The notes under the pieces are model-generated. The model saw only the letters and a program-made list of their open reading frames with translations. It had not been told where the DNA came from and did not search any database. A stretch of 7,419 nucleotides of DNA from Phytoactinopolyspora endophytica (GTDB taxonomy: Bacteria; Actinomycetota; Actinomycetes; Jiangellales; Jiangellaceae), in contig NZ_ML142859.1 of NCBI RefSeq assembly GCF_004138495.1, forward strand, positions 32,500-39,918, in the 5' to 3' direction. Below are positions 1-6,389 of this stretch, one piece after another (position 1 is the stretch's first letter; each line of letters begins with the position of its first letter). The translations under genes and the position numbers were made by a program.

Positions 1-16
1 CACACGCTACCAACCA

Positions 17-35
17 CCACCGACAACGTCGGTGG
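17..35. terminator. Small GC-rich hairpin at left edge
   Basis: CCACCGAC and GTCGGTGG form a perfect 8-bp stem around a 3-nt loop (AAC). No T-tract follows, but actinobacterial terminators often lack one. It could end a gene lying to the left of the window. The rest of 1-217 holds a few weak inverted repeats (for example GAGTC at 43-47 with GACTC at 53-57) and no supportable gene or clear promoter. Confidence 0.3.
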
Positions 36-217
36 GAATCAGGAGTCAGTCAGACTCAACAAGGCGTTGATTCTGTCTATAAGGCAATACTCGGTGAGGT
101 CGGCAGCTATCAGTACCTCGTTGGATGCGGACGATCCTTGGCGTTCACGCATGCAGGGCTGGGCCGCCGTATTCGCGTCCAGCGTGCTTGAATCTCAGGC
201 TGCCGTCCGCGAACGTG

Positions 218-1090
218 ATGTCGTGGGATGCGAAGGCGACGGTCGTGGGATATAGGCTCATCCGGCCGACGGACGCGGTTCGCACCGGCTGGGAGATTCG
301 AGCGCGTGCCGAGCGGGTCGCGTCAACCTCGGCCGGCCCAGGATCGGAGCCGGCGGCACGGTTCATTCGGCTGCACGTCGAGCCTGCACATCGTCGTCGT
401 GGCCTTGGATCATGGTTGCTGTATGAGGTGACCTCCGATCTGCGTGCGGTGGGCGGTCGGGTGGTCGAAGCGATCGCCGTGGTCGGATCTGAGGGTGCGG
501 AGTTCGCGGCTAAGCATGGTGCGGTCGTCGGCGACGAGCTCGTGGACTATGTGCTCGAGCTCGATGATCTCGACTCCGCTGAGTTGGCCCGGTTGGCCTC
601 CGCTGCTCCCGCAAGGTACCGACTCGTTCATTGGCGAGATCCGGCGCCCGATGCGCTCCTCGACTCCTATGCGCATGCGAAGCGCTTCGTATCCGACGCG
701 CCGAACAGACATCCGCCTCAAGTGCCGCCGTGGACGGCGGCACTGGTTCGTCAGGCTGAGCGTGAACGGGCCGAGCGTGGGGAGGCGCTGTGGGTGACGG
801 CCGCGATGCTCGATGGGAAGGTCGTGGCGTTCACAGAGATCTCGGCAGGCACGTCGGTGGAGGGCGATCAGCATGACACCGTCGTGCTCCCGGATCACCG
901 TCGGTGCGGCCTGGCCAGTTGCATCAAAGCCGATCTGATCCTTCGTTTGCGAACCTCCCGGCCGGACCTTCATACGGTCGGTGTGACGTGCGCCGTCGCG
1001 AACACGGGTATGCGGGCGGTCAATCAGCGAGTCGGCTTCCTGGAGAGCGGCCGCCGCAACTTGATGCGCCTGCCGCTGCTGGGTGCGTGA
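218..1090 (+). CDS. Tandem GNAT-family N-acetyltransferase
   Basis: Predicted cytosolic acyl-CoA-dependent acetyltransferase of 290 aa with two GNAT halves; the substrate is unknown. The first half has a motif A at residues 50-70 with the acetyl-CoA loop RRRGLG (59-64). The second half has its motif A at 219-238, with HRRCGLA (227-233) where relatives usually read like HRGHGLG, followed by the NTGM..VNQRVGF stretch (262-274) typical of the last helix and strand. Only about 45 residues precede the first motif A, fewer than a full GNAT fold needs, so the first domain appears to lack its first strand and helices and may be degenerate. The start is uncertain: ATG 218 has no clear ribosome binding site, GTG 245 has GAAGG 8 nt upstream, and ATG 125 adds unconvincing sequence. 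The family is well supported; it does not read as mycothiol synthase MshD. Confidence 0.85.
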   Translation: MSWDAKATVVGYRLIRPTDAVRTGWEIRARAERVASTSAGPGSEPAARFIRLHVEPAHRRRGLGSWLLYEVTSDLRAVGGRVVEAIAVVGSEGAEFAAKHGAVVGDELVDYVLELDDLDSAELARLASAAPARYRLVHWRDPAPDALLDSYAHAKRFVSDAPNRHPPQVPPWTAALVRQAERERAERGEALWVTAAMLDGKVVAFTEISAGTSVEGDQHDTVVLPDHRRCGLASCIKADLILRLRTSRPDLHTVGVTCAVANTGMRAVNQRVGFLESGRRNLMRLPLLGA

Positions 1091-1132
1091 ACAGGCGGGC
1101 TCTACGGGTGTGAGGCGGGTCACGCGTGGATC

Positions 1133-1160
1133 TGTCACGCCGGGGCGTCGTCGTTCCGTC
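1133..1160 (+). promoter_or_regulatory. Predicted ECF41-type promoter
   Basis: TGTCACG (1133-1139) is followed after 17 nt by CGTC (1157-1160). This fits the pattern reported for ECF41 sigma factors, a TGTCACA-like -35 and a CGTC -10 separated by roughly 15-18 nt. It lies 36 nt upstream of the CMD-family gene whose 3' end overlaps the sigma gene, which is the position expected of an autoregulated target. A second GTCACGC copy at 1119-1125, next to the palindrome CACGCGTG (1121-1128), lies just upstream. Confidence 0.7.
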
Positions 1161-1196
1161 GTTCTGGTGTCAACAGACGAACGACGAGGAGGACGG

Positions 1197-1646
1197 ATGA
1201 GCGTGACACAGCGTATGGACATCGCCACTGCTGCCCCGGAGGGCCATCGGGCGGTTCTGAACTTGGACAAGTACGTGCGAGCCAACGTGGATCACCAGAT
1301 GCTGGCGCTGATCAAGCTGCGGGCTTCGATGACCAACGGATGCGCGTTCTGCGTCGACATGCACACCCGGGACGCCTTGGCCGAAGGAGAGGACAGCCGC
1401 CGCTTGTTCGCGGTCGCGACATGGCGGGAGGCGCCGTTCTTCTCGGAGCAGGAACGGGCCGCCTTGGCGCTTACCGATGAGGTGACCGAACTGGGGCCGC
1501 ATGGTGTCTCCGAGGAGGTTTGGGACCAGGCGGCATCCTTCTGGAATGAGAAGGAGCTTGCCGACATACTCCTCGCCATAGCGACAATCAACGTATGGAA
1601 CCGCACCTCGGTCGCGACACACAAGCAGCCGCCGACGCGCGTATGA
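1197..1646 (+). CDS. Carboxymuconolactone decarboxylase/AhpD-like protein
   Basis: 149-aa, all-helical CMD-family protein resembling alkylhydroperoxidase AhpD. The redox motif CxxC...H is present as C49-A-F-C52 and H56, so a peroxide- or thiol-linked redox role is more likely than true decarboxylation; the physiological substrate is unknown. ATG 1197 was chosen because AGGAGG (1187-1192) lies 4 nt upstream and the family N-terminus begins here; the frame is open further upstream without homology. The stop overlaps the start of the ECF sigma gene as ATGA (1643-1646), implying translational coupling. CMD proteins are one of the three classic partners of ECF41 sigma factors (carboxymuconolactone decarboxylase, oxidoreductase, epimerase), and in known cases the partner gene is the sigma factor's target. 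An ECF41-like promoter precedes it. Confidence 0.92.
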   Translation: MSVTQRMDIATAAPEGHRAVLNLDKYVRANVDHQMLALIKLRASMTNGCAFCVDMHTRDALAEGEDSRRLFAVATWREAPFFSEQERAALALTDEVTELGPHGVSEEVWDQAASFWNEKELADILLAIATINVWNRTSVATHKQPPTRV

Positions 1647-2551
1647 CCGTCACCGTCGGCGACGCCGCTGGTGAGCTCGTCGCCCATCGGCCGATGCTGT
1701 ACGGCGTGGCGTATCGCATCCTGGGGTCGTCGTCGGATGCCGACGACGTCCTCCAGGACGCCTACCTGCGCTGGCGCGCGATCGAGCGCCGCGAGGTGCA
1801 CGAGCCACGCCGGTATCTCAGCCGGATGGTGACCCGGCTGGCCATCGATCGGTTGCGCACCCGGACGAAGCAGGAGACGTACGTCGGGACGTGGCTGCCC
1901 GAACCGGTTCCCACCGAGCACTCCGCCTCGGACCCGCTGGACAGCGTCGAACAGCGCGACACGCTCGCGACGGCGACGCTCTACCTGATGGAACGGCTCG
2001 ACCCGGTCGAACGGGCAGTGTTCGTACTGCGTTCGGCGTTCGACGTGCCGTACGCGGAGATCGCCGAGATCGTGCAGCGCACTGCGGAGCACTGCCGTCA
2101 GCTCTACCGTCGTGCCTCGGACCGGCTCGCGGCGAGCGCGCCGCGGTTCACGCCAAGCCGGCGCGAACATGCGGCTTTGCTTGAGCGGTTCCTCGCCGCG
2201 GCCCGCGACGGGGATCTCGCCGCGCTCCGGGCGGTGCTGCACGACGACGTCGTGACCTGGTCGGACGGCGGCGGGAAGGTGCGGGCAGCACGGAACGCCG
2301 TGGTCGGCGTCGACAAATGCGTCCGGTTCTTCGTCGGCGTCTACGGGACAAAGCGGCGCCCGGCGATCATCCCGCTCGAGCTCAACGGTTCGCCGGGTGC
2401 GGTGCTGCGCGATGCCGACATGTACCAGGCGCTGACGTTCGGCGTCCGGGACGGAAAGATCGCAGCGATCTTCCTCGTATCGAACCCGGACAAGCTCGCC
2501 GTGCTCCGCCGGATTGAGCGTCCGTGTTTCTCACCGAGTCGGCTGCCCTAG
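1643..2551 (+). CDS. sigJ: ECF41-family RNA polymerase sigma factor, SigJ type
   Basis: 302-aa extracytoplasmic-function sigma factor with a fused regulatory domain. Region sigma2 lies at about 14-80, the linker carries the conserved WLPEP (85-89), and sigma4 lies at about 107-165 with YAEIAEIV...CRQLYRRAS in the helix-turn-helix. A SnoaL-like domain (about 175-292) follows, with the two ECF41 signatures DGGGK (208-212) and NPDKL (281-285). In this family the SnoaL extension replaces an anti-sigma factor and tunes activity from within the protein, and no anti-sigma gene is seen nearby. ATG 1643 was chosen because it overlaps the CMD stop (ATGA) and begins the usual N-terminus; the in-frame ATG 1595 would add 16 residues lying in the CMD gene. 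About 17 residues after NPDKL form a short variable tail. The signal sensed is unknown. Confidence 0.95.
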   Translation: MTVTVGDAAGELVAHRPMLYGVAYRILGSSSDADDVLQDAYLRWRAIERREVHEPRRYLSRMVTRLAIDRLRTRTKQETYVGTWLPEPVPTEHSASDPLDSVEQRDTLATATLYLMERLDPVERAVFVLRSAFDVPYAEIAEIVQRTAEHCRQLYRRASDRLAASAPRFTPSRREHAALLERFLAAARDGDLAALRAVLHDDVVTWSDGGGKVRAARNAVVGVDKCVRFFVGVYGTKRRPAIIPLELNGSPGAVLRDADMYQALTFGVRDGKIAAIFLVSNPDKLAVLRRIERPCFSPSRLP

Positions 2552-2560
2552 GCACTATCG

Positions 2561-2579
2561 GTGGTATCGCGGGTACCAC
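2561..2579. terminator. Hairpin after the ECF41 operon
   Basis: GTGGTA and TACCAC pair as a 6-bp stem around a 7-nt loop, 9 nt after the sigma-factor stop. There is no T-tract. Position and shape suit a weak intrinsic terminator between the ECF41 operon and the cysteine locus, but the stem is short. Confidence 0.3.
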
Positions 2580-2650
2580 GGTCGGCCTCGTCCCGCCTGG
2601 ATCACGGCTGCCTGAAGCACGCCAGGGCCGACGGAGTCCACGGCATTGCG

Positions 2651-2656
2651 TAGGCT
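2651..2656 (+). promoter_or_regulatory. -10 box for a leaderless mec transcript
   Basis: TAGGCT fits the actinobacterial -10 pattern TANNNT and ends 6 nt before the GTG start of mec at 2663. This is the spacing seen when transcription starts at the first base of the start codon. No Shine-Dalgarno sequence precedes that GTG, which agrees with a leaderless mRNA. The -35 is poor: GCCGAC (2627-2632) is the best candidate at 18 nt. Confidence 0.6.
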
Positions 2657-2662
2657 GGCGGC

Positions 2663-3070
2663 GTGCTGACCATACGCCGCGACCTTGTCGACGCCATCAT
2701 CGCTCACGCACGCAAGGACCATCCGGACGAGGCCTGTGGCGTCATCGCCGGGCCCGCCGGCTCGGACGAACCGGAACGGTTCATACCGATGCTCAACGCG
2801 GCCCGGTCGCCAACGTTCTACGAGTTCGACTCGATGGACTTGTTGCAGCTCTACCGCGAGATGGACGATCGCGACGAGGAGCCGGTGGTGATCTACCACT
2901 CCCACACCGCCACCGAGGCGTACCCGTCGCGGACGGATATCTCGTACGCGTCCGAGCCGAACGCGCATTACGTCCTGGTCTCCACCCGCGATGAGGGCGA
3001 AGCCGAGTTCCGCTCGTACCGCATCGTGGACGGCGACGTCACCGAGGAAGAGGTCAAGATCCTCAGCTGA
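2663..3070 (+). CDS. mec: Mec-type JAMM metallopeptidase (CysO-cysteine hydrolase)
   Basis: 135-aa Mov34/MPN/PAD-1 (JAMM, M67) zinc peptidase. The motif is complete: E23 in PDEACG, then H79-x-H81-x7-S89-x2-D92. In M. tuberculosis the Mec protein hydrolyses the CysO-cysteine adduct to release free cysteine and regenerate CysO. The same assignment is supported here by cysO and cysM immediately downstream. Because CysO in this window has residues beyond Gly-Gly, this peptidase is also a candidate for its C-terminal maturation, by analogy with the JAMM protein QbsD acting on QbsE. GTG 2663 is the first codon giving the normal N-terminus and appears to be leaderless. A strong inverted repeat and a separate stress-type promoter lie between mec and cysO, so the three genes may not form one simple transcript. 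Confidence 0.93.
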   Translation: MLTIRRDLVDAIIAHARKDHPDEACGVIAGPAGSDEPERFIPMLNAARSPTFYEFDSMDLLQLYREMDDRDEEPVVIYHSHTATEAYPSRTDISYASEPNAHYVLVSTRDEGEAEFRSYRIVDGDVTEEEVKILS

Positions 3071-3089
3071 CGGCCCTCCTGACGGCCGC

Positions 3090-3121
3090 ATGGCGCCCAT
3101 AGTTATGGCTATGGGCGCCAT
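3090..3121. terminator. 13-bp perfect inverted repeat between mec and cysO
   Basis: ATGGCGCCCATAG (3090-3102) and CTATGGGCGCCAT (3109-3121) form a perfect 13-bp stem with a 6-nt loop, starting 19 nt after the mec stop. As RNA it would be a stable hairpin without a U-tract, so it may be an intrinsic terminator for mec. As DNA it could be an operator, because it abuts the -35 box at 3124. A second, overlapping inverted repeat, TTATGG (3103-3108) with CCATAA (3118-3123), cannot form at the same time as the first. Confidence 0.5.
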
Positions 3122-3123
3122 AA

Positions 3124-3149
3124 GGAATGATGAGGGGGCCGCGTCTGTT
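3124..3149 (+). promoter_or_regulatory. SigR/SigH-type promoter for cysO-cysM
   Basis: GGAAT (3124-3128) and GTT (3147-3149) are separated by exactly 18 nt, matching the consensus of Streptomyces SigR and mycobacterial SigH, the thiol-oxidative-stress sigma factors. The likely transcript start near 3155-3158 would give a leader of about 45-48 nt before cysO. The mec-cysO-cysM genes of M. tuberculosis belong to the SigH-dependent oxidative-stress response, which fits. Confidence 0.65.
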
Positions 3150-3202
3150 GCGCTAGGTAACGATGACGCGAGAGTCAACCGAGACCGTTGGGAGCATGTT
3201 CG

Positions 3203-3498
3203 ATGGCCGTCGAGGTTCGTATCCCCACGATCCTTCGTCAGTACACGTCAGGCGCCAGGACCGTGGCAGGCAAAGGCGACACTTTGTCCGCGCTGGTCGA
3301 TGACCTCGAGTCCCGCCATGCGGGGCTGAGCGAGCGGCTGATCGAGAACGGCGAGTTGCGCCGCTTCGTGAACGTGTACGTCAACGACGAGGACGTGCGC
3401 TTCCTGGATGGGCTGAAAACGCCGATCGCAGACGGCGACTCAGTCACGGTCCTTCCCGCGGTCGCCGGTGGCTCCGCCGCCCAGGAGGTTCCGGGCTC

Positions 3499-3502
<4 letters not shown>
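3203..3502 (+). CDS. cysO: CysO sulfur-carrier protein with C-terminal extension
   Basis: 99-aa ubiquitin-fold MoaD/ThiS-family protein. It strongly resembles mycobacterial CysO, including IPTILR near the N-terminus, RFVNVYVNDEDVRF (54-67) and the ending DGDSVTVLPAVAGG (77-90). In the known pathway the terminal glycine is converted to a thiocarboxylate that donates sulfur to CysM. M. tuberculosis CysO ends at Gly-Gly; here nine residues (SAAQEVPGS, 91-99) follow, so the protein needs cleavage before it can be adenylated and thiolated, most plausibly by Mec. ATG 3203 was chosen because GGGAG (3190-3194) lies 8 nt upstream; GTG 3188 would lose that site. The 3' end of the gene contains AGGAGG (3483-3488), and its stop overlaps the start of a small ORF that leads to cysM. 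Confidence 0.93.
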
Positions 3503-4532
<1,030 letters not shown>

Positions 4533-4551
4533 CCATACCCCACGATCTTGC

Positions 4552-4565
4552 GTGTCTTTCGACAC
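4552..4565. terminator. Weak hairpin in the cysM-murI gap
   Basis: GTGTC and GACAC form a 5-bp stem around TTTC, followed by CTTTGG. It sits 19 nt after the cysM stop in a 77-nt gap. The stem is too short to claim strong termination; it may attenuate read-through into murI or be chance. The rhomboid gene found between cysM and murI in mycobacteria is absent, so this gap marks where it would be. Confidence 0.2.
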
Positions 4566-4609
4566 CTTTGGCCCCGGCAGCGACTGGAACGTCGTAATCT
4601 CGTGGATCG

Positions 4610-5476
4610 ATGAGTCACGTTCCGCGACCTCTAAGTAGCGACGGCCATAACGACGCGCCGATCGGGATTTTCGACAGCGGCGTCGGCGGCCTCACCGTGG
4701 CGCGCGCCGTGCTGGACCAGTTGCCGCACGAGCCGATCCTCTACGTCGGTGACACGGAGCGCGGGCCGTACGGTCCGCGCCCCATCGCCGAGGTGCGCGC
4801 GTATGCGCTGGACGTGATGGACACCCTCGTCGCCGAGGGGGTGAAGATGCTCGTCATCGCCTGCAACTCAGCCAGCAGCGCGGTACTGCGCGACGCCCGC
4901 GAGCGATACGAGGTACCTGTCGTCGAAGTGATCCAGCCCGCGGTCCGGCGTGCGGTCGCCGCCACCCGCAACGGGCATGTCGGAGTCATCGGGACCCGAG
5001 CGACGGTCACCTCCAAGGCATACGAGGACTCGTTCGCGGCGGCGCCGAACCTGCGCATCACCTCCCAGGCGTGCCCTCGTTTCGTCGAGTTCGTCGAGAA
5101 GGGCATCACCCACGGTGCCGAGCTGGAGCGTGTGGCGCGCGAATACCTCGAGCCCGTCCGGGACGACGGTGTCGACACGCTGGTGCTGGGCTGCACCCAC
5201 TATCCGATGCTCACCGGCGTCGTCTCCTACGTCATGGGCGAGGCCGTCACCCTGGTCAGCAGCGCGGAGGAGACCGCCAAAGACGTCTACCGGGTGCTGG
5301 CCGACGCTGGCCTCATGCGCGACGACACACTGCCACCGCCGCAGCACCAGTTCCGATCGACCGGTGACCCTCGGCCGTTCAGCGAGCTCGGCCACCGTTT
5401 CCTTGGGCCAGAGATCGCGATCGTCGAGGAGACCAGCGAGATTCCGGTCGTCGGGCGCGAGGCGGTGTCGTCATGA
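4610..5476 (+). CDS. murI: Glutamate racemase MurI
   Basis: 288-aa cytosolic, cofactor-independent racemase that converts L-glutamate to D-glutamate for peptidoglycan. Both catalytic cysteines are present: C85 in ACNSAS and C195 in GCTHYP. The substrate-binding DSGVGGLTV (22-30), the GDT.RGPYGPR segment (47-57) and H197 are also kept. The protein is full length, with about 10 extra residues before the usual start of homology at [12 protein letters not shown] 4610 is the only reasonable start, but its ribosome binding site is weak (TGGA, 4 nt upstream), so expression may depend on coupling or be modest. It lies 77 nt after cysM and 39 nt before the next gene. A 7-bp inverted repeat (GGAACGT 4586-4592, ACGTTCC 4617-4623) brackets the start codon. 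Confidence 0.96.
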   Translation: MSHVPRPLSSDGHNDAPIGIFDSGVGGLTVARAVLDQLPHEPILYVGDTERGPYGPRPIAEVRAYALDVMDTLVAEGVKMLVIACNSASSAVLRDARERYEVPVVEVIQPAVRRAVAATRNGHVGVIGTRATVTSKAYEDSFAAAPNLRITSQACPRFVEFVEKGITHGAELERVAREYLEPVRDDGVDTLVLGCTHYPMLTGVVSYVMGEAVTLVSSAEETAKDVYRVLADAGLMRDDTLPPPQHQFRSTGDPRPFSELGHRFLGPEIAIVEETSEIPVVGREAVSS

Positions 5477-5515
5477 AGACACGACGATATCCAGATGGGG
5501 CGAGGTGAGGCGGGC

Positions 5516-6271
5516 GTGAAGCTCACCGTGTTGGGGTGTTCCGGTTCTCTGCCGGGACCGACGTCGGCGGCGTCGGCCTACCTGGTCGAGGCGGACGGTG
5601 CACGCATCGTGGTCGACTTGGGCAACGGAGGGCTCCGTGAGCTGCAACGGCACGTCGACTACGAGGGACTCGACGGCGTCGAGGCGGTGCTCATCAGCCA
5701 TCTGCACCCGGATCACTTCATGGATCTGTGTGGCTACTACGTCGCACTCCGATACGGGCCGAAGCGGCCCCGCCGGCGGGTGCCGGTCTGGGGGCCGGCG
5801 AACACGGCTGAGCGGCTGACCACGGCTTACGGTGAGGTTCCCGATCCGGGCATGTCCGAGGAGTTCGACTTCCACGCGTACCCGGATGAGGAGTTCGACG
5901 TCGGTCCGCTGACGGTCCGGGTGGCTCGCGTCGCGCATCCTGTTCCGGCCTATGCCATCCGGCTGGAGCACGCAGGGCGCGCACTCGTGTACTCCGGCGA
6001 CACGGGACCGACTCCGGCGCTGGCCGAGCTTGCCCGTGGCGCCGACCTCTTCCTGTGTGAGTCCGCCTTCCGCGAGGGCGACGACAACCCGCCCGACCTG
6101 CATATGACCGGGCGGCAGGCCGGTGAGCACGCGGCGGAGGCCGGGGTAAGCAGACTGGTGATCACTCACGTGCCGCCGTGGGGAGACCCGGAACACGCCG
6201 TGACCGAGGCCCGGGCCGTCTACGACGGGCCGGTACAGGCCGCCTCTCCGGGGGCGACGTGGGAGGTGTAG
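5516..6271 (+). CDS. MBL-fold metallo-hydrolase, Rv1339/RNase Z-like
   Basis: 251-aa metallo-beta-lactamase-fold hydrolase. Metal ligands are visible as SHLHPDH (61-67: H62, H64, D66, H67), H141 in VAHPVPAYA, D162 in SGDTG and H218 in ITHVP. The HMTGRQAGEHA motif (196-206) is like the HxT motif of the RNase Z group. The position after murI and the overall sequence match M. tuberculosis Rv1339, which has been reported as an atypical class II cAMP phosphodiesterase; that activity here is inference, and RNA or another phosphodiester is possible. GTG 5516 was chosen because GTGAGG (5505-5510) sits 5 nt upstream and VKLTVLGCSGS is the normal N-terminus; ATG 5495 has no binding site. It probably shares a transcript with murI. 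Confidence 0.92.
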   Translation: MKLTVLGCSGSLPGPTSAASAYLVEADGARIVVDLGNGGLRELQRHVDYEGLDGVEAVLISHLHPDHFMDLCGYYVALRYGPKRPRRRVPVWGPANTAERLTTAYGEVPDPGMSEEFDFHAYPDEEFDVGPLTVRVARVAHPVPAYAIRLEHAGRALVYSGDTGPTPALAELARGADLFLCESAFREGDDNPPDLHMTGRQAGEHAAEAGVSRLVITHVPPWGDPEHAVTEARAVYDGPVQAASPGATWEV

Positions 6272-6274
6272 CGC

Positions 6275-6306
6275 CAGAACGTGGACACGGCAGAACGTGG
6301 ACGCGG
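6275..6306 (+). repeat. Tandem 16-bp direct repeat
   Basis: CAGAACGTGGACACGG (6275-6290) is followed directly by CAGAACGTGGACGCGG (6291-6306), with a single mismatch. The repeat starts 4 nt after the stop of the MBL gene and sits in the 118-nt spacer before the PIG-L gene. It may be a replication-slippage duplication, a pair of protein-binding sites or a trace of a recombination junction. Confidence 0.8.
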
Positions 6307-6316
6307 CGGCCTGGCT

Positions 6317-6349
6317 GGAACATGATGGGCGCCGAGCACCGTCGGTGCT
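6317..6349 (+). promoter_or_regulatory. ECF-like promoter overlapping a small hairpin
   Basis: GGAAC (6317-6321) and CGTC (6340-6343) are 18 nt apart, resembling a generic ECF sigma promoter, about 46 nt before the chosen PIG-L start. The CGTC lies across the loop of a 6-bp hairpin, AGCACC (6335-6340) with GGTGCT (6344-6349). Either reading is weak: short motifs such as these occur by chance in GC-rich DNA. Confidence 0.22.
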
Positions 6350-6389
6350 GACCCGGGTAGTCAGAGACCTAGTGAGAAGGTGGATCGCA

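Noticed and set aside
35..39. GGAAT as a second SigR-type -35
   Set aside because: No GTT follows at 18-19 nt.
67..91. Promoter-like TTGATT (67-72) with TATAAG (78-83) or AATACT (86-91)
   Set aside because: The spacings of 5 and 13 nt are too short for a sigma-70 promoter, and no acceptable -35 pairs with TATAAG.
145..250. Reverse-strand segment ending near 145 that reads like a protein C-terminus (FADGSLRFKHAGREY)
   Set aside because: It looked like a possible remnant of a transposase or other gene, but I could not place it in any family and most of the frame is opposite the GNAT gene.
67..255. 62-codon frame starting at TTG 67
   Set aside because: There is no ribosome binding site and no recognisable sequence, and it overlaps the GNAT gene.
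218..1090. Mycothiol synthase MshD (also a tandem GNAT), which would link to cysteine and PIG-L genes as a mycothiol cluster
   Set aside because: The sequence resembles a different tandem-GNAT group and the PIG-L protein does not read as MshB or Mca, so a thiol-biosynthesis cluster is not supported.
410..2242. Long reverse-strand open frames at 410-1285 and 1292-2242
   Set aside because: They lie opposite well-identified + strand genes, are Arg/His/Pro-rich as expected of GC-rich shadows, and match no family I recognise.
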